DNA from: Nematostella vectensis
Taxonomy: Eukaryota > Cnidaria > Anthozoa > Actiniaria > Edwardsiidae
Assembly: GCF_932526225.1 (NCBI RefSeq)
Contig: NC_064036.1
Location: forward strand, 19,798,953 to 19,862,952
Length of the DNA stretch: 64,000 bases
Direction of reading: 5' to 3'
The notes under the pieces: generated by a model
Told to the model about the DNA's origin: nothing
Database searches by the model: none
What the model saw: the letters and a program-made list of their open reading frames with translations, nothing else
Translations under genes and position numbers: made by a program
Shown: in pieces, positions 1 through 17,224 of the stretch
How positions within the stretch are numbered: position 1 is the stretch's first letter
Layout of the letters: every line of letters starts with the position of its first letter

Positions 1-3000
1 ATTTTACCACCATTATGCATAGAGACCATTTTACCACCATTGTTTCTAGAGACCATTTTACCACCATTGTGTCTAGAGACCATTTTACCACCATTATGTC
101 TAGTGACCATTTTACCACCATTATGTCTAGAGACCATTTTACCACCATCATGTGTAGTGACCATTTTACCACCATTATGTCTAGAGACCATTTTACCACC
201 ATTATGTCTAGAGACCATGTTACCACCATTATGCATAGAGACCATTTTACCACCATTATGTCTAGAGACCATTATACCACCATTACGTCTAGAGACCATT
301 TTACCACCATTATGTCTAGAGACCATTTTACCCCCCTTATGCCTAGAGACCATTTTACCACCATTACGTCTAGAGACCATTTTACCACTATTGTGTGAAA
401 AGACCATTTTACCACCATTATGCATAGAGACCATTTTACCACCATTGTGTGAAAACACCATTTTACCACCATTATGCATAGAGACCATTTTACCACCATT
501 GTGTCTAGAGACCATTTTACCACCATTATGTCTAGAGACCATTTTACCACCATTGTGTCTAGAGACCATTTTACCACCATTATGTCTAGAGACCATTTTA
601 CCACAATTATGTCTAGTGACCATTTTATTACCATTATGTCTAGAGACAATTTTACCACCATTATGTCTAGAGACCATTTTACCACCATTATGCATAGAGA
701 CCATTTTACCACCATTATGTCTAGAGACCATTTTACCACCATTATGTCTAGAGACCATTTTACCACCATTGTGTCTAGAGACCATTTTACCACCATTATG
801 TCTAGAGACCATTTTACCACCATTATGTCTAAAGACCATTTTACCACCATTGTGTCTAGAGACCATTTAGCACCATTATGTATAGAGACCGTTTTACCAC
901 CATTATGTCTAGAGACCATTTACCACCATTATGTCTAGAGACCATTTACCACCATTATGTCTAGAGACCATTTTACCACCATTGCGTGAAAAGACCATTT
1001 TACCACCATTATGCATAGAGACCATTTTACCACCATTGTGTATAGAGACCATTTTACCACCATTATGTCTAGAGACCATTTTACCACCATTATGTCTAGA
1101 GACCATTTTACCACCATTGTGTCTAGAGACCATTTTACCATCATTATGTATAGAGACCATTTTACCACCATTATGTCTAGAGACCATTTACCACCATTAT
1201 GTCTAGAGACCATTTAACACCATTGTGTCTAGAGACCATTTTACCACCATTATGTCTAGAGACCATTTTACCACCATTATGTCTAGAGACCATTTTACCA
1301 CCATTGTGTGAAAAGACCATTTTACCACCATTATGTCTAGAGACCATTTTACCACCATTAGTCTAGAGACCATTTTACCACCATTATGTCTAGAGACCAT
1401 TTACCACCATTGTGTGAAAAGACCATTTTACCACCATTATGTCTAAAGACCATTTATCACCATTATGTCTAGAGACCATTTAACACCATTATGTCTAGAG
1501 ACCATTTTACCACCATTGTGTGAAAAGACCATTTTACCACCATTATGCATAGAGACCATTTTACCACCATTGTGTATAGAGACCATTTTACCACCATTAT
1601 GTCTAGAGACCATTTTACCACCATTATGTCTAGAGACCATTTTACCACCATTGTGTCTAGAGACCATTTTACCACCATTATGTCTAGAGACCATTTACCA
1701 CCATTGTGTCTAGAGACCATTTTACCACCATTATGTCTAGAGACCATTTACCACCATTGTGTCTAGAGACCATTTTACCATCATTATGTCTAGAGACCAT
1801 TTTACCACCATTATGTCTAGAGACCATTTTACCACCATTGTGTGAAAAGACCATTTTACCACCATTATGTCTAGAGACCATTTACCACCATTGTGTGAAA
1901 ATACCATTTTACCACCATTATGTCTAGAGACCATTTACCACCATTATGTCTAGAGACCATTTAACACCATTATGTCTAGAGACCATTTTACCACCATTGT
2001 GTGAAAAGACCATTTTACCACCATTATGCATAGAGACCATTTTACCACCATTGTGTATAGAGACCATTTTACCACCATTATGTCTAGAGACCATTTTACC
2101 ACCATTGTGTGAAAAGACCATTTTACCACCATTATGTCTAGAGACCATTTTACAACCATTATGTCTAAAGACCATTTTACCACCATTGTGTGAAAAGACC
2201 ATTTTACCACCATTATGTCTAGAGACCATTTTACCACCATTGTGTGAAAAGACCATTTTACCACCATTATGCATAGAGACCATTTACCACTAGAGACCAT
2301 TTTACAACCATTGTGTCTAGAGACCATTTTACCACCATTATGTCTAGAGACCATTTTACCACCATTATGTCTAGAGACCATTTTACCACCATTATGTCTA
2401 GAGACCATTTTACCACCATTATGTCTAGAGACCATTTTACCACCATTACGTCTAGAGACCATTTTACAACCATTGTGTCTAAAGACCATTTACCACCATT
2501 ATGTCTAGAGACCATTTTACCACCATTGTTTGAAAATACCATTTTACCACCATTATGCATAGAGACCATTTTACCACCATTGTGTATAGAGACCATTTTA
2601 CCTCATTATGTCTAGAGACCATTTTACCACCATTATGTCTAGAGACCATTTTACCACCATTATGCATAGAGACCATTGACCAACATTGTGTCTAGAGACC
2701 ATTTTACCACCATTGTGTGAAAAGAACATTTTACCACCATTACGTCTAGAGACCATTTTACCACCATTATGTCTAGAGACCATTTTACCACCATTATGTC
2801 CAGAGACCATTTTACCACCATTATGTCTAGAGACCATTTTACCACCATTGTGTCTAGAGACCAATGACCACCATTGTGTCTAGAGACCATTTTACCACCA
2901 TTGTGTGAAAAGATCATTTCACCACCATTACGTCTAGAGACCATTTTACCACTATTATGTCTAGAGACCATTTTACCACCATTGTGTGAAAAGACCATTT

Positions 3001-6000
3001 TACCACCATTATGTCTAGTGACCATTTTACCACCATTATGTCTAGTGCCCATTTTACCACCATTGTGTGAAAAGACCATTTTACCACCATTATGCATAGA
3101 GACCATTTTACCACCATTATGCCTAGAGACCATTTTACAACCATTGTGTCTAGAGACCATTTTACAACCATTATGTCTAGAGACCATTTTACCACCATTG
3201 TGTGAAAAGACCATTTTACCACCATTATGTCTAGTGACCATTTTACCACCATTGTGTGAAAAGACCATTTTACCACCATTATGCATAGGGACCATTTTAC
3301 CACCATTATGTCTAGAGACCATTTTACAACCATTGTGTCTAGAGACCATTTTACCACCATTGTGTGAAAAGACCATTTTACCACCATTATGCATAGAGAC
3401 CATTTTACCACCATTATGTCTAGAGACCATTTACCACCATTATGTCTAGAGATCATTACCACCATTATGTCTAAAGACCATTTACCACCATTATGTCTAG
3501 AGACCATTTACCACCAATATGTCTAGAGACCATTTACCACCATTGTGTCTAGAGACCATTTTACCACCATTATGTCTAGAGACCATTTTACCACCATTAT
3601 GTCTAGAGACCATTTTACCACCATTGTGTGAAAAGACCATTTTACCACCATTATGTCTAGAGACCATTTTACCACCATTATGTCTAGAGACCATTTTACC
3701 ACCATTATGTCTAGAGACCATTTACCACCATTGTGTGAAAAGACCATTTTACCACCATTATGTCTAGAGACCATTTACCACCATTATGTCTAGAGACCAT
3801 TTTACCACCATTGTGTGAAAAGACCATTTTACCACCAATATGTCTAGAGACCATTTACCACCATTGTGTGAAAAGACCATTTTACCACCATTATGTCTAG
3901 AGACCGTTTACCACCATTATGTCTAGAGACCATTTACCACCATTATGTCTAGAGACCATTTTACCACCATTGTGTGAAAAGACCATTTTACCACCATTAT
4001 GCATAGAGACCATTTTTCCACCATTGTGTATAGAGACCATTTTACCACCATTATGTCTAGAGACCATTTTACCACCATTATGTCTAGAGACCATTTTACC
4101 ACCATTGTGTCTAGAGACAATTTTACCACCATTATGTATAGAGACCATTTTACCACCATTATGTCTAGAGACCATTTTACCACCATTATGTCTAGAGATT
4201 ATTTTACCACCATTGTGTCTAGAGACCATTTTACCACCATTATGTCTAGAGACCATTTACCACCATTGTGTCTAGAGACCATTTTACCACCATTATGTCT
4301 AGAGACCATTTTACCACCATTGTGTGAAAAGACCATTTTACCACCATTATGTCTAGAGACCATTTTACCACCATTATGTCTAGAGACCATTTACCACCAT
4401 TGTGTGAAAAGACCATTTTACCACCATTATGTCTAGAGACCATTTACCACCATTATGTCTAGAGACTATTTACCACCATTGTGTCTAGAGACCATTTTAC
4501 CACCATTATGTCTAGAGACCATTTTACCACCATTGTGTGAAAAGACCATTTTACCACCATTATGTCTAGAGACCATTTTACCACCATTATGTCTAGAGAC
4601 CATTTTACCACTATTATGTCTAGAGACCATTTACCACCATTGTGTGAAAAGACCATTTTACCACCATTATGTCTGGAGACCATTTTACCACCATTGTGTC
4701 TAGAGACCATTTTACCACCATTATGTCTAGAGACCATTTACCACCATTGTGTCTAGAGACCATTTGACCACCATTATGTCTAGAGACCATTTTACGACCA
4801 TTGTGTGAAAAGACCATTTTACCACCATTATGTCTAGAGACCATTTTACCACCATTATGTCTAGAGACCATTTTACCACCATTATGTCTAGAGACCATTT
4901 ACCACCATTGTGTGAAAAGACCATTTTACCACCATTATGTCTAGAGACCATTTACCACCATTATGTCTAGAGACTATTTACCACCATTGTGTCTAGAGAC
5001 CATTTTACCACCATTATGTCTAGAGACCATTTTACCACCATTGTGTGAAAAACCATTTTACCACCATTATGTCTAGAGACAATTTTACCACCATTATGTC
5101 TAGAGACCATTTACCACTATTGTGTGAAAAGACCATTTTACCACCATTATGTCTAGAGACCATTTACCACCATTATGTCTAGAGACTATTTACCACCATT
5201 ATGTCTAGAGATTATTTACCACCATTATGTCTAGAGACCATTTTACCACCATTGTGTGAAAAGACCATTTTACCACCATTATGCATAGAGACCATTTTAC
5301 CACCATTGTGTATAGAGACCATTTTACCACCATTATGTCTAGAGACCATTTTACCACCATTATGTCTAGAGACCATTTTACCACCATTGTGTCTAGAGAC
5401 CATTTTACCACCATTATGTCTAGTGACCATTTTACCACCATTATTTTTTAGTGACCATTTTACCACCATTGTGTCTAGAGACCATTTTACCACCATTATG
5501 TCTAGTGACCATTTTACCACCATTATGTCTAGAGACCATTTTACCACCATTATGTCTAGAGACCATTTTACCACTATTGTGTCTAGAGACCATTTTACCA
5601 CCATTATGTCTAGAGACCATTTTACCACCATTATGTCTAAAGACCATTTTACCACCATTATGTCTAGAGACCATTTACCACCATTATGTCTAGAGACCAT
5701 TTACCACCATTGTGTCTAGAGACCATTTTACCACCATTATGTCTAGAGACCATTTTACCACCATTATGTCTAGAGACCATTTTACCACCATTGTGTGAAA
5801 AGACCATTTTACCACCATTATGTATAGAGACCATTTTACCACCGTTAGTCTAGAGACCATTTTACCATTATTATGTCTAGAGAACATTTACCACCATTGT
5901 GTGAAAAGACCTTTTTACCACCATTATGTCTAGAGACCATTTACCACCATTGTGTGAAAAGACCATTTTACCACCATTATGTCTAGAGACCATTTTACCA

Positions 6001-6399
6001 CCATTATGTCTAGAGACCATTTTACCACCATTGTGTGAAAAGACAATTTTACCACCATTATGTCTAGAGACCATTTTACCACCATTATGTCTAGAGACCA
6101 TTTTACCACCATTGTGTCTAGAGACCATTTTACCACCATTATGTCTAGAGACCATTTACCACCATTGTGTCTAGAGACCATTTTACCACCATTATGTCTA
6201 GAGACCATTTTACCACCATTGTGTGAAAAGACCATTTTACCACCATTATGTCTAGAGACAATTTTACCACCATTATGTCTAGAGACCATTTTACCACCAT
6301 TGTGTGAAAAGACCATTTTACCACCATTATGTCTAGAGACCATTTTACCACCATTGTGTGAAAAGACCATTTTACCACCATTATGTCTAGAGACAATTT

Positions 6400-9300
6400 T
6401 ACCACCATTATGTCTAGAGACCATTTTACCACAATTATGTCTAGTGACCATTTTATTACCATTATGTCTAGAGACAATTTTACCACCATTATGTCTAGAG
6501 ACCATTTTACCACCATTATGCATAGAGACCATTTTACCACCATTATGTCTAGAGACCATTTTACCACCATTATGTCTAGAGACCATTTTACCACCATTGT
6601 GTCTAGAGACCATTTTACCACCATTATGTCTAGAGACCATTTTACCACCATTATGTCTAAAGACCATTTTACCACCATTGTGTCTAGAGACCATTTAGCA
6701 CCATTATGTATAGAGACCGTTTTACCACCATTATGTCTAGAGACCATTTACCACCATTATGTCTAGAGACCATTTACCACCATTATGTCTAGAGACCATT
6801 TTACCACCATTGCGTGAAAAGACCATTTTACCACCATTATGCATAGAGACCATTTTACCACCATTGTGTATAGAGACCATTTTACCACCATTATGTCTAG
6901 AGACCATTTTACCACCATTATGTCTAGAGACCATTTTACCACCATTGTGTCTAGAGACCATTTTACCATCATTATGTATAGAGACCATTTTACCACCATT
7001 ATGTCTAGAGACCATTTACCACCATTATGTCTAGAGACCATTTAACACCATTGTGTCTAGAGACCATTTTACCACCATTATGTCTAGAGACCATTTTACC
7101 ACCATTATGTCTAGAGACCATTTTACCACCATTGTGTGAAAAGACCATTTTACCACCATTATGTCTAGAGACCATTTTACCACCATTAGTCTAGAGACCA
7201 TTTTACCACCATTATGTCTAGAGACCATTTACCACCATTGTGTGAAAAGACCATTTTACCACCATTATGTCTAAAGACCATTTATCACCATTATGTCTAG
7301 AGACCATTTAACACCATTATGTCTAGAGACCATTTTACCACCATTGTGTGAAAAGACCATTTTACCACCATTATGCATAGAGACCATTTTACCACCATTG
7401 TGTATAGAGACCATTTTACCACCATTATGTCTAGAGACCATTTTACCACCATTATGTCTAGAGACCATTTTACCACCATTGTGTCTAGAGACCATTTTAC
7501 CACCATTATGTCTAGAGACCATTTACCACCATTGTGTCTAGAGACCATTTTACCACCATTATGTCTAGAGACCATTTACCACCATTGTGTCTAGAGACCA
7601 TTTTACCATCATTATGTCTAGAGACCATTTTACCACCATTATGTCTAGAGACCATTTTACCACCATTGTGTGAAAAGACCATTTTACCACCATTATGTCT
7701 AGAGACCATTTACCACCATTGTGTGAAAATACCATTTTACCACCATTATGTCTAGAGACCATTTACCACCATTATGTCTAGAGACCATTTAACACCATTA
7801 TGTCTAGAGACCATTTTACCACCATTGTGTGAAAAGACCATTTTACCACCATTATGCATAGAGACCATTTTACCACCATTGTGTATAGAGACCATTTTAC
7901 CACCATTATGTCTAGAGACCATTTTACCACCATTGTGTGAAAAGACCATTTTACCACCATTATGTCTAGAGACCATTTTACAACCATTATGTCTAAAGAC
8001 CATTTTACCACCATTGTGTGAAAAGACCATTTTACCACCATTATGTCTAGAGACCATTTTACCACCATTGTGTGAAAAGACCATTTTACCACCATTATGC
8101 ATAGAGACCATTTACCACTAGAGACCATTTTACAACCATTGTGTCTAGAGACCATTTTACCACCATTATGTCTAGAGACCATTTTACCACCATTATGTCT
8201 AGAGACCATTTTACCACCATTATGTCTAGAGACCATTTTACCACCATTATGTCTAGAGACCATTTTACCACCATTACGTCTAGAGACCATTTTACAACCA
8301 TTGTGTCTAAAGACCATTTACCACCATTATGTCTAGAGACCATTTTACCACCATTGTTTGAAAATACCATTTTACCACCATTATGCATAGAGACCATTTT
8401 ACCACCATTGTGTATAGAGACCATTTTACCTCATTATGTCTAGAGACCATTTTACCACCATTATGTCTAGAGACCATTTTACCACCATTATGCATAGAGA
8501 CCATTGACCAACATTGTGTCTAGAGACCATTTTACCACCATTGTGTGAAAAGAACATTTTACCACCATTACGTCTAGAGACCATTTTACCACCATTATGT
8601 CTAGAGACCATTTTACCACCATTATGTCCAGAGACCATTTTACCACCATTATGTCTAGAGACCATTTTACCACCATTGTGTCTAGAGACCAATGACCACC
8701 ATTGTGTCTAGAGACCATTTTACCACCATTGTGTGAAAAGATCATTTCACCACCATTACGTCTAGAGACCATTTTACCACTATTATGTCTAGAGACCATT
8801 TTACCACCATTGTGTGAAAAGACCATTTTACCACCATTATGTCTAGTGACCATTTTACCACCATTATGTCTAGTGCCCATTTTACCACCATTGTGTGAAA
8901 AGACCATTTTACCACCATTATGCATAGAGACCATTTTACCACCATTATGCCTAGAGACCATTTTACAACCATTGTGTCTAGAGACCATTTTACAACCATT
9001 ATGTCTAGAGACCATTTTACCACCATTGTGTGAAAAGACCATTTTACCACCATTATGTCTAGTGACCATTTTACCACCATTGTGTGAAAAGACCATTTTA
9101 CCACCATTATGCATAGGGACCATTTTACCACCATTATGTCTAGAGACCATTTTACAACCATTGTGTCTAGAGACCATTTTACCACCATTGTGTGAAAAGA
9201 CCATTTTACCACCATTATGCATAGAGACCATTACCACCATTATGTCTAAAGACCATTTACCACCATTATGTCTAGAGACCATTTACCACCAATATGTCTA

Positions 9301-12065
9301 GAGACCATTTACCACCATTGTGTCTAGAGACCATTTTACCACCATTATGTCTAGAGACCATTTTACCACCATTATGTCTAGAGACCATTTTACCACCATT
9401 GTGTGAAAAGACCATTTTACCACCATTATGTCTAGAGACCATTTTACCACCATTATGTCTAGAGACCATTTTACCACCATTATGTCTAGAGACCATTTAC
9501 CACCATTGTGTGAAAAGACCATTTTACCACCATTATGTCTAGAGACCATTTACCACCATTATGTCTAGAGACCATTTTACCACCATTGTGTGAAAAGACC
9601 ATTTTACCACCAATATGTCTAGAGACCATTTACCACCATTGTGTGAAAAGACCATTTTACCACCATTATGTCTAGAGACCGTTTACCACCATTATGTCTA
9701 GAGACCATTTACCACCATTATGTCTAGAGACCATTTTACCACCATTGTGTGAAAAGACCATTTTACCACCATTATGCATAGAGACCATTTTACCACCATT
9801 GTGTATAGAGACCATTTTACCACCATTATGTCTAGAGACCATTTTACCACCATTATGTCTAGAGACCATTTTACCACCATTGTGTCTAGAGACAATTTTA
9901 CCACCATTATGTATAGAGACCATTTTACCACCATTATGTCTAGAGACCATTTTACCACCATTATGTCTAGAGATTATTTTACCACCATTGTGTCTAGAGA
10001 CCATTTTACCACCATTATGTCTAGAGACCATTTACCACCATTGTGTCTAGAGACCATTTTACCACCATTATGTCTAGAGACCATTTTACCACCATTGTGT
10101 GAAAAGACCATTTTACCACCATTATGTCTAGAGACCATTTTACCACCATTATGTCTAGAGACCATTTACCACCATTGTGTGAAAAGACCATTTTACCACC
10201 ATTATGTCTAGAGACCATTTACCACCATTATGTCTAGAGACTATTTACCACCATTGTGTCTAGAGACCATTTTACCACCATTATGTCTAGAGACCATTTT
10301 ACCACCATTGTGTGAAAAGACCATTTTACCACCATTATGTCTAGAGACCATTTTACCACCATTATGTCTAGAGACCATTTTACCACTATTATGTCTAGAG
10401 ACCATTTACCACCATTGTGTGAAAAGACCATTTTACCACCATTATGTCTGGAGACCATTTTACCACCATTGTGTCTAGAGACCATTTTACCACCATTATG
10501 TCTAGAGACCATTTACCACCATTGTGTCTAGAGACCATTTGACCACCATTATGTCTAGAGACCATTTTACGACCATTGTGTGAAAAGACCATTTTACCAC
10601 CATTATGTCTAGAGACCATTTTACCACCATTATGTCTAGAGACCATTTTACCACCATTATGTCTAGAGACCATTTACCACCATTGTGTGAAAAGACCATT
10701 TTACCACCATTATGTCTAGAGACCATTTACCACCATTATGTCTAGAGACTATTTACCACCATTGTGTCTAGAGACCATTTTACCACCATTATGTCTAGAG
10801 ACCATTTTACCACCATTGTGTGAAAAACCATTTTACCACCATTATGTCTAGAGACAATTTTACCACCATTATGTCTAGAGACCATTTACCACTATTGTGT
10901 GAAAAGACCATTTTACCACCATTATGTCTAGAGACCATTTACCACCATTATGTCTAGAGACTATTTACCACCATTATGTCTAGAGATTATTTACCACCAT
11001 TATGTCTAGAGACCATTTTACCACCATTGTGTGAAAAGACCATTTTACCACCATTATGCATAGAGACCATTTTACCACCATTGTGTATAGAGACCATTTT
11101 ACCACCATTATGTCTAGAGACCATTTTACCACCATTATGTCTAGAGACCATTTTACCACCATTGTGTCTAGAGACCATTTTACCACCATTATGTCTAGTG
11201 ACCATTTTACCACCATTATTTTTTAGTGACCATTTTACCACCATTGTGTCTAGAGACCATTTTACCACCATTATGTCTAGTGACCATTTTACCACCATTA
11301 TGTCTAGAGACCATTTTACCACCATTATGTCTAGAGACCATTTTACCACTATTGTGTCTAGAGACCATTTTACCACCATTATGTCTAGAGACCATTTTAC
11401 CACCATTATGTCTAAAGACCATTTTACCACCATTATGTCTAGAGACCATTTACCACCATTATGTCTAGAGACCATTTACCACCATTGTGTCTAGAGACCA
11501 TTTTACCACCATTATGTCTAGAGACCATTTTACCACCATTATGTCTAGAGACCATTTTACCACCATTGTGTGAAAAGACCATTTTACCACCATTATGTAT
11601 AGAGACCATTTTACCACCGTTAGTCTAGAGACCATTTTACCATTATTATGTCTAGAGACCATTTACCACCATTGTGTGAAAAGACCTTTTTACCACCATT
11701 ATGTCTAGAGACCATTTACCACCATTGTGTGAAAAGACCATTTTACCACCATTATGTCTAGAGACCATTTTACCACCATTATGTCTAGAGACCATTTTAC
11801 CACCATTGTGTGAAAAGACAATTTTACCACCATTATGTCTAGAGACCATTTTACCACCATTATGTCTAGAGACCATTTTACCACCATTGTGTCTAGAGAC
11901 CATTTTACCACCATTATGTCTAGAGACCATTTACCACCATTGTGTCTAGAGACCATTTTACCACCATTATGTCTAGAGACCATTTTACCACCATTGTGTG
12001 AAAAGACCATTTTACCACCATTATGTCTAGAGACAATTTTACCACCATTATGTCTAGAGACCATT
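6400..12065. repeat. 5.8-kb higher-order copy (partner about 570-6,290)
   Basis: This stretch repeats the variant pattern of about 570-6,290. The offset is 5,828 bp up to about 9,215, then 5,775 bp after a roughly two-monomer (53 bp) deletion in this copy, near 9,230. Rare private variants are shared in the same order: ATTGCGTGAAAAGACC, the contracted ATTAGTCTAGAGACC, the truncated junction TTTACCACTAGAGACC, and ATTATTTTTTAGTGACC. Order-preserving sharing of rare variants indicates a large tandem segmental duplication, not local slippage. The boundaries are approximate because the flanks are themselves monomers. Confidence 0.9.
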
Positions 12066-13099
12066 TACCACCATTGTGTGAAAGGACCATTTTACCACCA
12101 TTATGTCTAGAGACCATTTACCACCATTATGTCTAGAGACTATTTACCACCATTGTGTTTAGAGACCATTTTACCACCATTATGTCTAGAGACCATTTTA
12201 CCACCATTATGTCTAGAGACCATTTTACCACCACTATGTCTAGAGACCATTTACCACCATTGTGTGAGACCATTTTACCACCATTATGTCTAGAGACCAT
12301 TTTACCACCATTGTGTGAAAAGACCATTTTACCACCATTATGTCTAGAGACCATTTTACCACCATTATGTCTAGAGACCATTTACCACCATTGTGTGAAA
12401 AGGCCATTTTACCACCATTATGTCTAGAGACCATTTTACCACCATTGTGTCTAGAGACCATTTTACCACAATTATGTCTAGAGACCATTTACCACCATTG
12501 TGTCTAGAGAACATTTTACCACCATTATGTCTAGAGACCATTTTACCACCATTGTGTGAAAAGACAATTTTACCACCATTATGTCTAAAGACCATTTTAC
12601 CACCATTATGTCTAGAGACCATTTTACCACCATTATGTCTAGAGACAATTTACCACCATTGTGTGAAAAGACCATTTTACCACCATTATGTCTAGAGACC
12701 ATTTTACCACCATTATGTCTAGAGACTATTTACCACCATTGTGTCTAGAGACCATTTTACCACCATTATGTCTAGAGACCATTTTACCACCATTGTGTGA
12801 AAAGACCATTTTACCACCATTATCTCTAGAGACCATTTTACCACCATTATGTCTAGAGACCATTTTACCACCATTATGTATAGAGACCATTTACCACCAT
12901 TGTGTGAAAAGACCATTTTACCAGCATTATGTCTAGAGACCATTTACCACCATTATGTCTAGAGACTATTTATCACCATTATGTCTAGAGACCATTTACC
13001 ACCATTATGTCTAGAGACCATTTTACCACCATTGTGTGAAAAGACCATTTTACCACCATTATGCATAGAGACCATTTTACCGCCATTGTGTATAGAGAC

Positions 13100-15200
13100 C
13101 ATTTTACCACCATTATGCATAGAGACCATTTTACCACCATTGTTTCTAGAGACCATTTTACCACCATTGTGTCTAGAGACCATTTTACCACCATTATGTC
13201 TAGTGACCATTTTACCACCATTATGTCTAGAGACCATTTTACCACCATTATGTGTAGTGACCATTTTACCACCATTACGTCTAGAGACAATTTTACCACC
13301 ATTATGTCTAGAGACCATGTTACCACCATTATGCATAGAGACCATTTTACCACCATTATGTCTAGAGACCATTATACCACCATTACGTCTAGAGACCATT
13401 TTACCACCATTATGTCTAGAGACCATTTTACCCCCCTTATGCCTAGAGACCATTTTACCACCATTACGTCTAGAGACCATTTTACCACTATTGTGTGAAA
13501 AGACCATTTTACCACCATTATGCATAGAGACCATTTTACCACCATTGTGTGAAAACACCATTTTACCACCATTATGCATAGAGACCATTTTACCACCATT
13601 GTGTCTAGAGACCATTTTACCACCATTATGTCTAGAGACCATTTTACCACCATTGTGTCTAGAGACCATTTTACCACCATTATGTCTAGAGACCATTTTA
13701 CCACAATTATGTCTAGTGACCATTTAATTACCATTATGTCTAGAGACAATTTTACCACCATTATGTCTAGAGACCATTTTACCACCATTATGCATAGAGA
13801 CCATTTTACCACCATTATGTCTAGAGACCATTTTACCACCATTATGTCTAGAGACCATTTTACCACCATTGTGTCTAGAGACCATTTTACCACCATTATG
13901 TCTAGAGACCATTTTACCACCATTATGTCTAAAGACCATTTTACCACCATTGTGTCTAGAGACCATTTAGCACCATTATGTATAGAGACCGTTTTACCAC
14001 CATTATGTCTAGAGACCATTTACCACCATTATGTCTAGAGACCATTTACCACCATTATGTCTAGAGACCATTTTACCACCATTGCGTGAAAAGACCATTT
14101 TACCACCATTATGCATAGAGACCATTTTACCACCATTGTGTATAGAGACCATTTTACCACCATTATGTCTAGAGACCATTTTACCACCATTATGTCTAGA
14201 GACCATTTTACCACCATTGTGTCTAGAGACCATTTTACCATCATTATGTATAGAGACCATTTTACCACCATTATGTCTAGAGACCATTTACCACCATTAT
14301 GTCTAGAGACCATTTAACACCATTGTGTCTAGAGACCATTTTACCACCATTATGTCTAGAGACCATTTTACCACCATTATGTCTAGAGACCATTTTACCA
14401 CCATTGTGTGAAAAGACCATTTTACCACCATTATGTCTAGAGACCATTTTACCACCATTAGTCTAGAGACCATTTTACCACCATTATGTCTAGAGACCAT
14501 TTACCACCATTGTGTGAAAAGACCATTTTACCACCATTATGTCTAAAGACCATTTATCACCATTATGTCTAGAGACCATTTAACACCATTATGTCTAGAG
14601 ACCATTTTACCACCATTGTGTGAAAAGACCATTTTACCACCATTATGCATAGAGACCATTTTACCACCATTGTGTATAGAGACCATTTTACCACCATTAT
14701 GTCTAGAGACCATTTTACCACCATTATGTCTAGAGACCATTTTACCACCATTGTGTCTAGAGACCATTTTACCACCATTATGTCTAGAGACCATTTACCA
14801 CCATTGTGTCTAGAGACCATTTTACCACCATTATGTCTAGAGACCATTTACCACCATTGTGTCTAGAGACCATTTTACCATCATTATGTCTAGAGACCAT
14901 TTTACCACCATTATGTCTAGAGACCATTTTACCACCATTGTGTGAAAAGACCATTTTACCACCATTATGTCTAGAGACCATTTACCACCATTGTGTGAAA
15001 ATACCATTTTACCACCATTATGTCTAGAGACCATTTACCACCATTATGTCTAGAGACCATTTAACACCATTATGTCTAGAGACCATTTTACCACCATTGT
15101 GTGAAAAAACCATTTTACCACCATTATGCATAGAGACCATTTTACCACCATTGTGTATAGAGACCATTTTACCACCATTATGTCTAGAGACCATTTTACC
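13100..15200. repeat. Higher-order copy of the window's first 2.1 kb
   Basis: Matches about 1-2,100 monomer by monomer at a constant offset of 13,100 bp. Shared markers include TTTTACCCCCCTTATGCC, the CATGTTACC and CATTATACC variants, and the GAAAACACC monomer. It diverges near 15,205, where the partner carries TGAAAAGACC monomers and this copy carries TCTAGAGACC monomers. The partner begins at or before the window edge, so the true copy length is unknown. Confidence 0.88.
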
Positions 15201-17224
15201 ACCATTATGTCTAGAGACCATTTTACCACCATTGTGTCTAGAGACCATTTTACCACCATTATGCCTAGAGACCATTTTACCACCATTGTGTGAAAAGACC
15301 ATTTTACCACCATTATGTCTAGAGACCATTTTACCACCATTGTGTGAAAAGACCATTTTACCACCATTATGTCTAGAGACCATTTACCACCATTGTGTCT
15401 AGAGACCATTTTACCACCATTATGTCTAGAGAACATTTTACCACCATTATGTCTAGAGACCATTTTACCACCATTGTGTGAAAAGACCATTTTACCACCA
15501 TTATGTCTAGAGACCATTTACCACCATTGTGTGAAAATACCATTTTACCACCATTATGTCTAGAGACCATTTACCACCATTATGTCTAGAGACCATTTAA
15601 CACCATTATGTCTAGAGACCATTTTACCACCATTGTGTGAAAAAACCATTTTACCACCATTATGCATAGAGACCATTTAACCACCATTGTGTATAGAGAC
15701 CATTTTACCACCATTATGTCTAGAGACCATTTTACCACCATTATGTCTAGAGACCATTTTACCACCATTGTGTCTAGAGACCATTTTACCACCATTATGT
15801 CTAGAGACCATTTACCACCATTGTGTCTAGAGACCATTTTACCACCATTATGTCTAGAGACCATTTTACCACCATTGTGTGAAAAGACCATTTTACCACC
15901 ATTATGTCTAAAGACCATTTTACCACCATTATGTCTAGAGACCATTTTACCACCATTATGTCTAGAGACCATTTACCACCATTGTGTGAAAAGACCATTT
16001 TACCACCATTATGTCTAGAGACCATTTTACCACCATTGTGTGAAAAGACCATTTTACCACCATTATGTCTAGAGACCATTTTACCACCATTATGTCTAGA
16101 GACCACTTTACCACCATTATGTCTAGAGACCATTTACCACCATTGTGTGAAGAGACCATTTTACCACCATTATGTCTAGAGACCATTTACCACCATTATG
16201 TCTAGAGACTATTTACCACCATTATGTCTAGAGACCATTTACCACCATTATGTCTAGAGACCATTTTACCACCATTGTGTGAAAAGATTATTTTACCACC
16301 ATTATGCATAGAGACCATTTTACCACCATTGTGTATAGAGACCATTTTACCACCATTATGCATAGAGACCATTTTACCACCATTGTGTCTAGAGACCATT
16401 TTACCACCATTGTGTCTAGAGACCATTTTACCACCATTATGTTTAGTGACCATTTTACCACCATTATGTCTAGAGACCATTTTACCACCATAATGTCTAG
16501 TGACCATTTTACCACCATTATGTCTAGAGACCATTTTACCACCATTATGTCTAGAGACCATTTTACCACCATTATGCATAGAGACCATTTTACCACCATT
16601 ATGTCTAGAGACCATTTTACCTCCATTACGTCTAGAGACCATTTTACCACCATTATGTCTAGAGACCATTTTACCCCCCTTATGTCTAGAGACCATTTTA
16701 CCACCATTATGTCTAGAGACCATTTTACCACTATTGTGTGAAAAGACCATTTTACCACCATTATGCATAGAGACCATTTTACCACCATTGTGTCTAGAGA
16801 CCATTTTACCACCAATATGTCTAGAGACCATTTTACCACCATTGTGTCTAGAGACCATTTTACCACCATTATGTCTAGAGACCATTTTACCACCATTATG
16901 TCTAGTGACCATTTTACCACCATTATGTCTAGAGACCATTTTACCACCATTATGTCTAGAGACCATTTTACCACCATTATGCATAGAGACCATTTTACAA
17001 CCATTATGTCTAGAGACCATTTTACCACCATTATGCATAGAGACCATTTTACCACCATTATGTCTAGAGACCATTTTACCACCATTATGTCTAGAGACCA
17101 TTTTACCACCATTGTGTCTAGAGACCATTTTACCACCATTATGTCTAGAGACCATTTTACCACCATTATGTCTAAAGACCATTTTACCACCATTATGTCT
17201 AGAGACCATTTACCACCATTATGT